From contig NZ_SMAB01000010.1 in the NCBI RefSeq assembly GCF_004342885.1, positions 1 to 64,000 of the forward strand: 64,000 nt of DNA, given 5' to 3'. The notes under the pieces were generated by a model. It worked only from the letters and a program-made list of their open reading frames with translations. It did no database searches and was not told the DNA's origin. This document shows positions 9,506 to 19,729 of the stretch, in pieces. How positions within the stretch are numbered: the first letter of the stretch is position 1; every line of letters begins with the position of its first letter. This DNA is from Tepidibacillus fermentans (GTDB lineage: Bacteria; Bacillota; Bacilli; Tepidibacillales; Tepidibacillaceae). The position numbers and the translations under genes are program-made.

Positions 9506-10658
9506 TTTTAATTACCTCCATCGGATTCAGCTTCAATGAACCTCTTGCAGGAATAAGCGCTGCAACAACAGCAGAGGCTAATGCAATCAGTGCAGAAATA
9601 GTAATAAAACGATAATGTATCGCAAGCTCAACAATGGGAGTTCCCTCTGGTGTTAGCGCAAATTTAGAAAAAAGATAACTTAAAAACAAACCAAAAACCA
9701 CCCCGAGAATAGATCCAACCACCCCAAGAATAAGTCCCTGAAATAAGAATATAAAACTAGCGGTTCTATCCTTTATTCCCATTGCTTTCAGAATGCCAAT
9801 TTGCTTCGATTTTTGAACCACAGATATAGCAAGTACACTTGCAATCCCAAGAACAACCGAAACCAAAACGAATATTTGAATCATGATACTTGAAATATTT
9901 TGCCCGTTTAACCCGCTTAAAAGTTCCGCATTCTGCGCTTTCCAATTATCCACCTTCAGCTCTTTGTTATCTAATATTTTTGCGATTGCTGATGCTGTTT
10001 CATCTGCTTTAAATACATCCTTTACCTGCATTTCAATGCTAGTCACCTTATCACCGAATGAGAATAATTTCTGAGAAGTAGAAAGTGGGGTAATCATCCA
10101 AGATTTATTTAACGAGGCCACTTTAAGATCGTAGAAACCTGTGACCTTTAGCTTTTCTAAGTCACCTGAATTCGTGATAATCTGAATTTCATCACCAAGG
10201 TTTACTCCAAGTTCTTGTTTTAATTCCTTACCGATGATGGTTTCGTTCTCGTTTATCGGTTCTTGCCCCTCATAAATCCGACTTTTAATATTGTAGATTT
10301 TATCAGAGTCCTCTACGTTCATTCCTCTCACTAAAACGGAAAATGTTTTTTTATCTTCTTTTATTAGTGCTGGACCATCAGCAGCAACCGCAACATGAAC
10401 GACCTCATTATTTAATCCTTTTATCTTATCTGTTATCTCTTGATAACTAGAAATCGCCTTATCCTCTGCATCGGAACTAATCGTAATTTGTGGTGAATTA
10501 CCGATCGTTTTACTAATTAAGCTTTCCTGTAGTCCTTCGATTAGAGATCCAATAAAAATCTGAACCGAAACTCCAATGGCAATGCCAAAAACAATTAGTG
10601 CCGTTTGCCCTTTACTTGACAGTAAAAAACGTAAGGCTATCTTAAATGGTAACCTCAT
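9498..10658 (-). CDS. ABC transporter permease (MacB/FtsX type)
   Basis: Integral membrane partner of the downstream ATPase, about 386 residues. One N-terminal helix (TALIVFGIAIGVSVQIFIG), an extracellular MacB-like periplasmic core domain of about 200 residues, then three helices in an FtsX domain (SVVLGIASVLAISVV; ILGVVGSILGVVFGLFLSYL; ISALIALASAVVAALIPA). This is the four-helix MacB/LolC topology. The ATG at 10658 behind GGATGG is preferred over the GTG at 10664. The pair interrupts the otherwise conserved spo0F-pyrG neighbourhood. Confidence 0.88.
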   Translation of the reverse strand: MRLPFKIALRFLLSSKGQTALIVFGIAIGVSVQIFIGSLIEGLQESLISKTIGNSPQITISSDAEDKAISSYQEITDKIKGLNNEVVHVAVAADGPALIKEDKKTFSVLVRGMNVEDSDKIYNIKSRIYEGQEPINENETIIGKELKQELGVNLGDEIQIITNSGDLEKLKVTGFYDLKVASLNKSWMITPLSTSQKLFSFGDKVTSIEMQVKDVFKADETASAIAKILDNKELKVDNWKAQNAELLSGLNGQNISSIMIQIFVLVSVVLGIASVLAISVVQKSKQIGILKAMGIKDRTASFIFLFQGLILGVVGSILGVVFGLFLSYLFSKFALTPEGTPIVELAIHYRFITISALIALASAVVAALIPARGSLKLNPMEVIKNG

Positions 10659-10841
10659 TCTCACCCATCCTTTATATTTCTAAATATGACTATTTAGACT
10701 CATTTTTTAATTTTTTCTATTATATTAAATACTAATAACGCCATTACCTGTTGTAAGATAGCGCATCTTTGTAATAACAATCCCCCCTTTCGTTAGTAAC
10801 CAAGCAATCCTATCAACCTTTACTACCTTGTTCTGTAATTT

Positions 10842-11042
10842 CTATAAAGGATCGATAAAATCCTTTTTAATTTCAATCATTACGTTCCGCACTATTCTTT
10901 TGTAAAGTGCCCTCCATACGACCCGAAATTTCTCAACTTCTTTGATTACAATAGGTCTAATTTCCCCGTTATGTTTTTTTACAAAGTTATCCCAATGGGC
11001 GTGTTCATCAAAAAAGATTTCTTTAAGAATGTTCGTCTCCAT
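10842..11042 (-). pseudogene. remnant of an IS91/IS1294-type transposase N-terminus
   Basis: A 66-codon ORF whose first 40 residues (KEIFFDEHAHWDNFVKK, IRPIVIKEVEKFR) resemble the start of transposases with an N-terminal zinc-binding domain. The Cys-rich segment that should follow is missing; after EVEKFR the reading looks unrelated, so a frameshift or deletion is likely and the rest is gone. Family recall is from memory and moderately uncertain. It neighbours the inserted ABC genes. Confidence 0.5.
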
Positions 11043-11075
11043 ATTTTTAGTTTAACAAAAATCAAACTTAAATAA

Positions 11076-11108
11076 GAGCTTTCGCTCCCAAAATTTATAC
11101 TTTCTTAT
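11076..11108. repeat. short fragment related to the dispersed repeat
   Basis: GCTCCCAAAATTTATACTTTCTT here and GCTCCCAAAATCTTATACTTT at 37138 are nearly identical, and both resemble the CTCCCAAAAGTCGC core. Both lie just downstream of minus-strand terminators. Confidence 0.4.
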
Positions 11109-11113
11109 ACGTT

Positions 11114-11141
11114 TAAAAAGAGGCGATTTTTAACGCCTCTT
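11114..11141 (-). terminator. terminator of pyrG
   Basis: The stem AAGAGGCG/CGCCTCTT (11118-11125 with 11134-11141) is followed by TTTTTAAA on the minus strand, 8 bases past the pyrG stop. Confidence 0.85.
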
Positions 11142-11148
11142 CCTTCTT

Positions 11149-12783
<1,635 letters not shown>

Positions 12784-12802
12784 TTATTTTGCCAAGAATT
12801 AC

Positions 12803-12898
12803 ACAAAAAAAACAAAAGCACCCTTCCCTTTCGGGGGCGCTTTTGCTCTATTTATAAATATGTAGATTTATTCTTTTCACACAATAAATCTAAAGCCC
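12803..12898 (-). promoter_or_regulatory. pyrG leader with CTP-sensitive attenuator
   Basis: The transcript probably starts at GGGC (12898-12895). About 50 bases later comes a terminator: CAAAAGC.CCC (813-823 of 12 kb) pairs with GGG.GCTTTTG (834-845), and T9 follows on the minus strand. The ascending arm is CGCCCCCG. In B. subtilis, low CTP causes G residues to be added repeatedly at the GGGC start, and the resulting poly-G tail pairs with the pyrimidine-rich terminator arm to allow read-through. The start tract, C-rich arm and terminator are all present here. Confidence 0.75.
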
Positions 12899-12905
12899 AT
12901 TAGGT

Positions 12906-12934
12906 ATCTTACTCTCTCTCATCTAAAAAGTCAA
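12906..12934 (-). promoter_or_regulatory. sigma-A promoter of pyrG
   Basis: TTGACT (-35, 12929-12934) and TAAGAT (-10, 12906-12911) are separated by 17 bases; the GGGC start lies 7 bases past the -10. It sits immediately after the rpoE stop codon. Confidence 0.75.
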
Positions 12935-12942
12935 GCTTGAGA

Positions 12943-13437
12943 TTACTCTAGATCTAAATCGTCATCTTCGTCCGTTTCCTCAAATTCATCCATATCTTCA
13001 TCAATGAAATCATCTTCAAGAGCATCTGTATCATCATAGTCGTCTGTCAATTCATCGTCCATTAATTCATCTTCATCTGTATATTCTTCATCTTCCAATT
13101 GTTCATCGTAATCAAAATCGGTATCTTCATCATCATTAAACCGCAAGTGAACCGATTCGAGTTGATCGACAGGATACCACTGTTTTAGACCCCACTCATT
13201 TTGGCCTAAATAAGCAAAACGACCATCGATATTGATTTCCGTAAATAATTGAACAGTAAAATCTAGGAGTTCATCTTCGGATAACCCTTTTAGTTTAAAT
13301 ACTTCTTGAGCTAATTCTTGATAGGTAAAGGTACGCTTGGCTTGTTTTAAAATTTGATAAGCTAAGTCTACCATTGGTTTCTCTTGGATACTTCTTTCAT
13401 CAAAATCAAAGACGGTTTCTGACATTGCTTCCGGCAC
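12943..13437 (-). CDS. rpoE: DNA-directed RNA polymerase delta subunit
   Basis: Gram-positive-specific RNA polymerase subunit that increases promoter selectivity and enzyme recycling. The 164-residue protein has the N-terminal HARE-HTH fold (AYQILKQAKRTFTYQELAQEV; INIDGRFAYLGQNEWGLKQWYPVDQ) and then a tail of almost only Asp and Glu from about residue 100 on. Start is uncertain: GTG at 13437 or ATG at 13425 (MSETVFDF); the ribosome site is weak for both. Position upstream of pyrG matches B. subtilis. Confidence 0.93.
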   Translation of the reverse strand: MPEAMSETVFDFDERSIQEKPMVDLAYQILKQAKRTFTYQELAQEVFKLKGLSEDELLDFTVQLFTEINIDGRFAYLGQNEWGLKQWYPVDQLESVHLRFNDDEDTDFDYDEQLEDEEYTDEDELMDDELTDDYDDTDALEDDFIDEDMDEFEETDEDDDLDLE

Positions 13438-13532
13438 ATCCTTTCTTTTTTCTTTGCCGTGATTTTCAAAAAAGTCATAGTAAACAATATTGTAATCATT
13501 TTTGATCGGATGTCAAATCCCAGCAAAACGAG

Positions 13533-14483
13533 TTATTCATTTTTTTCATTGATTAACTGCTGATAGGTTTGTTTGGCCACATCAATCAAATTGAGTTTTT
13601 GGTGATAAATTTGATCCATAATGACATGATAAGTATCTTGTTTTTTCCATTGTTCAATTTGGTGTTGAAAGAACTGATGAAGAATTTCTTCAAATTCTTT
13701 TGCTAAATCTTCTCTTCGTTGCCGATCAAGGATTCCTTTTTCTTTGATAAAAGAAAAATGGTTCTGCAAAGAAGTCCATAATTCGATGATGCCCTGATGT
13801 TCTGTGCTTATCGTCTTCACAATCGGTGGTTTCCATTCAGCTTTTTGCTTTGTTGTTTCGATTAAAAGTTCTATTTCATGATATAATTTTTGCGTTCCGG
13901 GAAGATCACTCTTATTAATAACAAAAATATCGGCAATTTCCATCAGCCCAGCTTTAAAAGCCTGAATACTATCCCCTGCCCCTGGATTTAACACGACTAC
14001 TGTACTATCTGCAACATTCATAATTTCTAATTCGGATTGTCCTACACCTACCGTTTCAATTACAATCAAGTCATTGCCCATCATATCTAAAATTCTTACT
14101 GTCTCTTTGGTAGCCTTGGCTAACCCACCTAGTGTGCCCCTACTCCCCATACTACGTATAAATACTCCAGAATCTGTGGCATGCTTTTGCATTCGCACTC
14201 GGTCGCCTAAAAGGGCTCCACCAGAAAAAGGACTGGAAGGATCGATGGCAATGATTGCAATTTTTAGCCCTTCTCCTCTAATTTCTTGAATCAATCGATC
14301 AACAAGGGTACTTTTTCCTGCACCAGGTGCCCCCGTAATTCCAATTACATGAGCCCTTCTTTTATGTAGATATAAATGTTGAAGGAGGTCATATTTTTCC
14401 TGTAGGTCATTTTCAATGATTGTAATTGCTTTTGCTACACTTCTTTTATCCCCTTGAATAATTTTTTGAATCAGCCGCTCCAT
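13533..14483 (-). CDS. meaB: MeaB/ArgK-type GTPase, B12-dependent mutase chaperone
   Basis: G3E-family GTPase that gates cofactor loading and protects adenosylcobalamin-dependent acyl-CoA mutases. The 316-residue protein has P-loop GITGAPGAGKST near 49, Asp in IAIDPSSPFSGGALLGDRVRM near 84, the MGSRGTLGGLA switch, ETVGVGQSE and the NKSD base-recognition motif near 194. No mutase or B12-binding partner is adjacent; the gene stands where argS lies in B. subtilis. Its client would have to be encoded elsewhere. Confidence 0.92.
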   Translation of the reverse strand: MERLIQKIIQGDKRSVAKAITIIENDLQEKYDLLQHLYLHKRRAHVIGITGAPGAGKSTLVDRLIQEIRGEGLKIAIIAIDPSSPFSGGALLGDRVRMQKHATDSGVFIRSMGSRGTLGGLAKATKETVRILDMMGNDLIVIETVGVGQSELEIMNVADSTVVVLNPGAGDSIQAFKAGLMEIADIFVINKSDLPGTQKLYHEIELLIETTKQKAEWKPPIVKTISTEHQGIIELWTSLQNHFSFIKEKGILDRQRREDLAKEFEEILHQFFQHQIEQWKKQDTYHVIMDQIYHQKLNLIDVAKQTYQQLINEKNE

Positions 14484-14593
14484 TTCCTCACCTACAATCT
14501 TTCATTTCTCATTATTATACTAAATATTCTGATTTTAAGGTATAATGCTTTGTGTTAATTGCATATTTATGATGCTGTAACCTTCCAATAAAA

Positions 14594-14673
14594 TAGGTTT
14601 GTATATTCCAATGCGCTCCGTTGTCCGTGCTCTACACTCCCAAAAGTCGCTGCTTATGGAATATACAAACCTA
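14594..14673. repeat. full copy of the dispersed intergenic repeat
   Basis: An 80-bp element bounded by a perfect 17-bp inverted repeat TAGGTTTGTATATTCCA (14594-14610 with 14657-14673). The interior holds GCGCTCCGTTGTCCG and CTCCCAAAAGTCGC. No ORF. MITE-like in layout; no target duplication is obvious. Confidence 0.75.
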
Positions 14674-14696
14674 TCCTTAAACCAATATTTTTTATC

Positions 14697-14855
14697 CTAA
14701 AAAAACATTCGATATAACTGATATCCTAAAAAGATTCCGACAATCCCCATAATTCCTTGAATCGCTGTTGGAGCTGGAATGGGCAATTTAAAAAAAGCAA
14801 AAACAAAACCAACCACTGCCCCAGTCAGTGTAGAAAGTAAAATCTCTTTTAGCAT
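14697..14855 (-). CDS. XapX domain small membrane protein
   Basis: A 52-residue protein with two hydrophobic segments: ILLSTLTGAVVGFVFAFF and IQGIMGIVGIFLGYQLY, linked by KLPIPAPTA. The Pro-rich KLPIPAP turn is the hallmark of the XapX family, a short two-helix protein of unknown function. A GGAGG site lies 6 bases before the ATG. It starts 9 bases after the end of the DUF1934 gene and probably belongs to the speE-speB unit. Confidence 0.8.
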   Translation of the reverse strand: MLKEILLSTLTGAVVGFVFAFFKLPIPAPTAIQGIMGIVGIFLGYQLYRMFF

Positions 14856-14864
14856 GTTTTCCTC

Positions 14865-15296
14865 CTATGGACGATAATGTACCATCAATTGGTAACGCCC
14901 CACCTTTTGCTTTCCAATAGAAAGATCGTATTCTAATTCAATTTTTCCTTCTTCCCAAGTCTGAGAATAAATCTTTACTTTTAGCGGATGAATTTCCATT
15001 GCAAAGGTTCCATAAGGTGTTTGATAAAAACTTTGGTGGGGTTTCCCTTCCTGGAATATTTGATGCGATCTTGTTTCCCCTTGGCGGAGAAGGGATAGCT
15101 TGGTTGGGGATTCACTCCATTTCCACTTCAGAATGGTGTTTGTTTTCCCTAGTTGATCTTGATGATCTTCATATTTCAAATAAATGTCTTGATCATTTTT
15201 TAGGTATAATGTCCCCTTATAGTCATGTTGCCATTCTTCTACTTCTCCGGTTTGGTAATCAATTTTTGTTTGGATGTGAATCTGAATCTCTTTCAT
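14865..15296 (-). CDS. DUF1934 (YwiB-like) beta-barrel protein
   Basis: A 143-residue protein of the YwiB/DUF1934 family, a small calycin-like beta-barrel of unknown function. Visible family features are the N-terminal strand IQIHIQTKI and the C-terminal TPYGTFAMEIHPLKVKIYSQ..GKIELEYDLSIG segment. Its ATG directly follows the speB stop codon, so it is translationally coupled. The B. subtilis ywiB gene lies near argS and rpoE; here argS is absent from that place. Confidence 0.85.
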   Translation of the reverse strand: MKEIQIHIQTKIDYQTGEVEEWQHDYKGTLYLKNDQDIYLKYEDHQDQLGKTNTILKWKWSESPTKLSLLRQGETRSHQIFQEGKPHQSFYQTPYGTFAMEIHPLKVKIYSQTWEEGKIELEYDLSIGKQKVGRYQLMVHYRP

Positions 15297-16172
15297 TTAT
15301 TGATTTTGGGTCCATCCCAAGAGGATTTCTCTTACCATTTTTGAAGCGAGAATGGCAGTTTGGTCTGCAGGATCATAGACAGGTGCCACTTCGACAATAT
15401 CTGCCCCGACTACTTTTATCCCCGAATTAGCAATCTCGTGAATCACTGCAAGCATTTCTTTGGAAGAAATGCCTCCAGATTCTAATGTTCCTGTTCCAGG
15501 AGCAAAAGCAGGATCTAAAACATCAATATCGATTGTAATATAGGCAGGACGATTCTTTATCGTTGGTAATACCTTTTTTAAGGGTTCTAATACTTCGAAA
15601 GGATAGAAGTTCATATATTCTTTCGCAAACTCAAATTCCTCTTTTAGTCCTGAGCGAATCCCAAATTGATAAACGTTTTTTCCTCCCATTAATTCTACTA
15701 CCTTACGAATAGGCGTAGCGTGAGAATAAGGCTCCCCTTCATAATCCGTACGAAGATCAGTATGTGCGTCCATATGGATCACGACAAGGTCAGGATACTT
15801 CTTATATACCTCCTGGATAATTGGCCAAGCAACAAGGTGTTCCCCACCTAAGCCAAGGGGAAACTTGCCATCGTTTAAAATCTTCCGGACATAATCCCCA
15901 ATCATTTCAACACTTCTTTCGGGATTTCCAAAAGGAAGAGGGATATCACCTGCATCAAAATATTTCACTTCTTTTAATTCACGATTTAAATAAGGGCTAT
16001 ATTCTTCTAATCCAATAGAGACTTCACGGATTTTTTTCGGGCCAAAACGTGATCCTGGTCGGTAACTCACCGTAAAATCCATTGGCATCCCATAAATTAC
16101 AACCTCTGCATCTTCATAATGAGGATGAGCAGCAATAAATACATTTCCAGAATATGCTTCATCAAATTTCAT
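15297..16172 (-). CDS. speB: agmatinase (ureohydrolase family)
   Basis: Hydrolyses agmatine to putrescine and urea using a dinuclear manganese centre. The 291-residue protein has metal motifs GGEHL near 112, DAHTDLR near 137 and DIDVLDPAFAPGTG near 212. Identification as agmatinase rather than another ureohydrolase rests on the adjacent spermidine synthase, with which it forms the putrescine-to-spermidine branch, as in B. subtilis. Confidence 0.92.
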   Translation of the reverse strand: MKFDEAYSGNVFIAAHPHYEDAEVVIYGMPMDFTVSYRPGSRFGPKKIREVSIGLEEYSPYLNRELKEVKYFDAGDIPLPFGNPERSVEMIGDYVRKILNDGKFPLGLGGEHLVAWPIIQEVYKKYPDLVVIHMDAHTDLRTDYEGEPYSHATPIRKVVELMGGKNVYQFGIRSGLKEEFEFAKEYMNFYPFEVLEPLKKVLPTIKNRPAYITIDIDVLDPAFAPGTGTLESGGISSKEMLAVIHEIANSGIKVVGADIVEVAPVYDPADQTAILASKMVREILLGWTQNQ

Positions 16173-16178
16173 TGAAGT

Positions 16179-17009
16179 TTACTCCTTCACCAAATCTTCT
16201 ACGAACTTCGGTAATTGAAAGACAGATTTATGAATTCTAGGTGAATAGTATTTGGTATCTAGTTCTTTTAATTGTGACTCATCTACGGTAAGTGGGTCGT
16301 ATTTTTTGGAACCCAGAGTAAAACTCCATAACCCACTTGGATAGGTTGGGATACTTACTGTATATAAACGAGTGACTGGGAAAATGGAACGAATATCTTT
16401 TACGACTCGCTGGATTAAATCTGCGTTAAACCAAGGAGATTCTGTTTGTGCAACAAGGATTCCGTCTTCTTTTAATGAATCATAAATCCCTTGATAAAAT
16501 CCTTTTTCAAATAAGCCAACTGCTGGCCCTACTGGTTCAGTGGAGTCCACCATGATGACATCAAATTCATTTTTGTGATCATGGATATAGCGAATTCCAT
16601 CTACGACTTGAACATCAACTCTAGGATTATCTAAAGCTCCTGCAATTTCTGGTAAGTATTCTTTTGAGGTCTCAATCACTCGGCCATCAATTTCCGCAAG
16701 TACAGCTTTTTCTACACTTGAATGTTTTAGGATTTCGCGGATTGCTCCTCCGTCCCCGCCACCGACAACCAATACTTTCTTTGGATTTGGATGAGTGTTA
16801 AGAGCAATATGAGTAATCATTTCATGATAAACAAATTCGTCTTTGATGGTGGTCATGACCATTCCATCTAAGACTAGCATCCGCCCAAATTGAATGGTTT
16901 CGATAATATCTAATTTTTGAAATTCGGTTTGTTCGGTATGTAAGGTTTTTGTAATTTTTGTCGTGATTCCATGGTTAGGAGTTTGTTTTTCTGTATACCA
17001 TAATTCCAT
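16179..17009 (-). CDS. speE: spermidine synthase
   Basis: Aminopropyltransferase that makes spermidine from putrescine and decarboxylated SAM. The 276-residue protein has the [12 protein letters not shown] cofactor loop near 84, the DGRVIE turn near 106, the VDGIRYI motif near 136 and the catalytic [11 protein letters not shown] near 154. It lies 6 bases upstream of speB, giving speE-speB-ywiB-XapX. The decarboxylase supplying the aminopropyl donor is not in the window. Confidence 0.95.
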   Translation of the reverse strand: MELWYTEKQTPNHGITTKITKTLHTEQTEFQKLDIIETIQFGRMLVLDGMVMTTIKDEFVYHEMITHIALNTHPNPKKVLVVGGGDGGAIREILKHSSVEKAVLAEIDGRVIETSKEYLPEIAGALDNPRVDVQVVDGIRYIHDHKNEFDVIMVDSTEPVGPAVGLFEKGFYQGIYDSLKEDGILVAQTESPWFNADLIQRVVKDIRSIFPVTRLYTVSIPTYPSGLWSFTLGSKKYDPLTVDESQLKELDTKYYSPRIHKSVFQLPKFVEDLVKE

Positions 17010-17241
17010 TTGGTGATCCCTCTTTCTTCTATTTTCCTTTATGTTTATTTTCTTGATGGTAGGTTTCCCTCATCTACCACTTTCTACACATGAAACAACA
17101 AAAAGTATTATATAAAATCATTCGCGAAAAGCAAAGAAAAAAATGTCCTACCCCGTTCGTTCAAGTATAAGCCACTTAAAATATACCGATAATGGGTTAA
17201 TAAAATGGTTTATCTTTAGAGTCGTTGAAAGAGGGGATTCT

Positions 17242-19320
17242 GTGGGTAGATATGATGATTTAGAAGATTTTGCGCTTTATCGTTTTCTTAGAGCCTTAAA
17301 AAGGACGATTTTACTTTTGTTTTCATTCTTGATTATTCTGGGTATTCTTGTTGGTGCATTTGTTATCTATCTGAAATCAACCCCACTTCCTAATGCGGAT
17401 ATTAAACAAACGACATTGATTTACTCTTTAGACGGAAAGGTAATCGACGCGGTAGATTCTGGAGAGAAAAGGATCTATGTTCCTTTGTCCCAAATTCCAA
17501 AAGATCTTATTCAAGCCACTCTTGCTATCGAAGATCGTAAATTCTATAACCATTTTGGCTTTGATCTGATGCGAATTGGCGGTGCGGTGATCGCTGATCT
17601 TAAGAATGGTGCAAAAGTACAAGGTGGCAGTACAATTACACAGCAATTAGCGAAAAATCTCTATTTAACCCATGAAAAAACATGGCAACGGAAATTAAAA
17701 GAAGCTCTTTTAACAGTAAAACTAGAGTTGCAGTATAGTAAAGATCAAATCTTAGAAATGTATCTAAATCAGATTTATTATGGGCAATCCGCTTATGGTG
17801 TTCAATTAGCTGCATCCACTTATTTTCATAAAAATGTATCCGAATTAAATCTAGCAGAATCTGCGATGTTAGCAGGTATTCCCAAGGGGCCAACTTACTA
17901 TTCACCCTTTCAAAATTTAGAGAAAGCAAAATCTAGGCAAAAACTAGTTCTTCAAGCGATGGTTCATGAAGGGTATATCACACAGCAACAGGCAGATGAG
18001 GCTTATCACCAAAATCTTACGTTTGCCAACCCAAAAGAGCGACTCTTCGCTTCCAAAGCTCCTTATTTCACGCAATACATTGAGAATGAATTGATTCACC
18101 GATACGGAATCACGGAACAAGAGTTGCATTCTGGCGGTTTAAAAATCTATACCACCATGGATTTAGCTATGCAAGAAACAGCTGAAAAACTATTAAAAGA
18201 AAAATTGCCAAAGGATCGTCCATTGCAAACTGCCCTTGTAAGCATCGAACCTTCAACCGGATTTATCAAGGCAATGGTTGGGGGACGAGATTTTCGAGAA
18301 AGTCAATATAATCGGGTCTTTGCGAAAAGACAACCTGGTTCTGCCTTTAAACCGATATTGTATTTGGCAGCTTTAGAACATGGCGTAACACCATTAACTC
18401 AGCAAAAAAGTGAAGCAACTGTTTTTTTTCAAGAAAATGGCCAGAATTATTCGGTAAAAAACTTTGATGATAAATACCCAAATCGCGACATTGATCTACA
18501 TTATGCGATTACTCATTCTGATAATATTTATGCCGTGAAAACCCACCTAGATATAGGAATGGACAAACTGGTTGAAATGGGAAAACGATTAGGAATCGAA
18601 TCGCGACTAGATCCTGTTCCATCCTTAGCATTAGGTTCTAATCTTGTGACACCGATGGAACTGACAAAAGCTTATGCGACAATAGCTAATCAAGGTAAGA
18701 AAATTGAGCCAACCGCAATTATTAAGATTGAAGATCGGGAAGGAAACATTCTTTATGAAAAAAAGGAAATTGAAGAAACACAAGTGATTACACCTGCAGA
18801 AGCTTTCGTGATGACCTATATGCTAGAAGGGGTATTTGAACCAGGTGGAACAGCCGCAAGCGTAGCGAAAATATTAAAGCGGCCTGTAGCGGGGAAAACA
18901 GGGACGACAAATGATTATCGAGATCTTTGGCTAGTTGGTTATACTCCTCAACTCGTGACTACACTTTGGACAGGTTATGATAATGATGAAGAGTTGAAAA
19001 AGTACCAGTCTTATCGGAGTCAAGAATCCTATCTTACGAAAGAAATTTGGGCGGAATATATGGAAAAGGCACACCAAGCGTTAGCACCTCAACTTTTCAC
19101 TGTACCTGAAGGGGTGGTCAGCCTTTATATCGACCCGCAAACAGGGAAAATAGCTAATGATCGTTGTCCGAACCCAAGATTAGAAGTTTTCATTCAAGGT
19201 ACGGAACCCAAAGAAGTATGTGATATTCACAAAGGCGATCAATTGTTAGACCCCAACAAAATAAAGGAATCGGAACAGGAATCTCTTTGGAAGCGAATGA
19301 AAAATTGGTGGAATGATTAA
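17242..19320 (+). CDS. pbpG: class A penicillin-binding protein (PBP1A/2D family)
   Basis: Bifunctional peptidoglycan synthase anchored by one N-terminal helix (LLLFSFLIILGILVGAFVIYL). The glycosyltransferase (GT51) motifs EDRKFYNHFG, QGGSTITQQLAKN, RKLKEALL and ILEMYLNQIYYG are followed by the transpeptidase motifs SAFK (active Ser), SDN and KTGTTN. About 692 residues, no PASTA domain. The frame is open to 17143, but GTG at 17242 (MGRYDDLEDF) has GAGGGG upstream. The neighbours speE and speB match the B. subtilis pbpG (ywhE) region; the symbol is by position. Confidence 0.88.
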   Translation: MGRYDDLEDFALYRFLRALKRTILLLFSFLIILGILVGAFVIYLKSTPLPNADIKQTTLIYSLDGKVIDAVDSGEKRIYVPLSQIPKDLIQATLAIEDRKFYNHFGFDLMRIGGAVIADLKNGAKVQGGSTITQQLAKNLYLTHEKTWQRKLKEALLTVKLELQYSKDQILEMYLNQIYYGQSAYGVQLAASTYFHKNVSELNLAESAMLAGIPKGPTYYSPFQNLEKAKSRQKLVLQAMVHEGYITQQQADEAYHQNLTFANPKERLFASKAPYFTQYIENELIHRYGITEQELHSGGLKIYTTMDLAMQETAEKLLKEKLPKDRPLQTALVSIEPSTGFIKAMVGGRDFRESQYNRVFAKRQPGSAFKPILYLAALEHGVTPLTQQKSEATVFFQENGQNYSVKNFDDKYPNRDIDLHYAITHSDNIYAVKTHLDIGMDKLVEMGKRLGIESRLDPVPSLALGSNLVTPMELTKAYATIANQGKKIEPTAIIKIEDREGNILYEKKEIEETQVITPAEAFVMTYMLEGVFEPGGTAASVAKILKRPVAGKTGTTNDYRDLWLVGYTPQLVTTLWTGYDNDEELKKYQSYRSQESYLTKEIWAEYMEKAHQALAPQLFTVPEGVVSLYIDPQTGKIANDRCPNPRLEVFIQGTEPKEVCDIHKGDQLLDPNKIKESEQESLWKRMKNWWND

Positions 19321-19367
19321 AAATATGTCTTATAATAGAGGTAAAATACAAAAAAGGAGTGATCGCA

Positions 19368-19556
19368 ATGCCATTTGTAACGATTGAAATGATTGAAGGA
19401 CGTACACCTGAACAAAAACGGGAATTAGTAGAAAAGATTACGAAAGTAGTAGCTGAAACGGTAAATGTACCAGAAGAAAGGGTATACGTGTTTATTGAGG
19501 ATTTGAAAAAAGATCATTTCGCCCGTGGTGGGAAGCTCATTATTGATCAGGAGTAA
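19368..19556 (+). CDS. 4-oxalocrotonate tautomerase family protein
   Basis: Small tautomerase of 62 residues. The start is the ATG at 19368, with AAGGAG upstream, because it gives MPFVTIEM; after Met removal the N-terminal Pro is the catalytic base of the family. Starting at 19359 would bury it. The conserved Arg-rich segment EGRTPEQKRELVEKIT and RVYVFIEDLKKDHFARGG fit the YwhB-like group. Physiological substrate unknown. Confidence 0.9.
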   Translation: MPFVTIEMIEGRTPEQKRELVEKITKVVAETVNVPEERVYVFIEDLKKDHFARGGKLIIDQE

Positions 19557-19592
19557 TAGGAGTACATATAAAAAAGCTAGTATTCTTCTAAT

Positions 19593-19702
19593 AATAGTTT
19601 GTATTCTACAAACGCGCTCCGTTGTCCGCGTATTTCTTTGATTAAAGCATAAGGAAAGAAATACACTCCCAAAAGTCGCACTTATGGAAGAATACAAGCT
19701 AA
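19593..19702. repeat. copy of the dispersed intergenic repeat with enlarged interior
   Basis: It contains ACGCGCTCCGTTGTCCG and CTCCCAAAAGTCGC separated by a longer spacer that includes a TTTCTTTG..AAAGAAA inverted repeat. The right end GAAGAATACAAGCT also matches a further upstream copy AGCTAGTATTCTTC at 19575-19588, so the outer boundary may be nearer 19573. Confidence 0.65.
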
Positions 19703-19729
19703 TTTCTCACGAACTGAATACAAAATATG

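Noticed and set aside
12803-12848. Simple terminator of rpoE
   Set aside because: A consensus promoter and GGGC start lie between rpoE and this hairpin, so it belongs to the pyrG leader; it can also stop residual rpoE transcripts.
14999-15430. 143-codon plus-strand ORF across ywiB-speB
   Set aside because: Spans the junction of two well-supported minus-strand genes and lacks a ribosome site.
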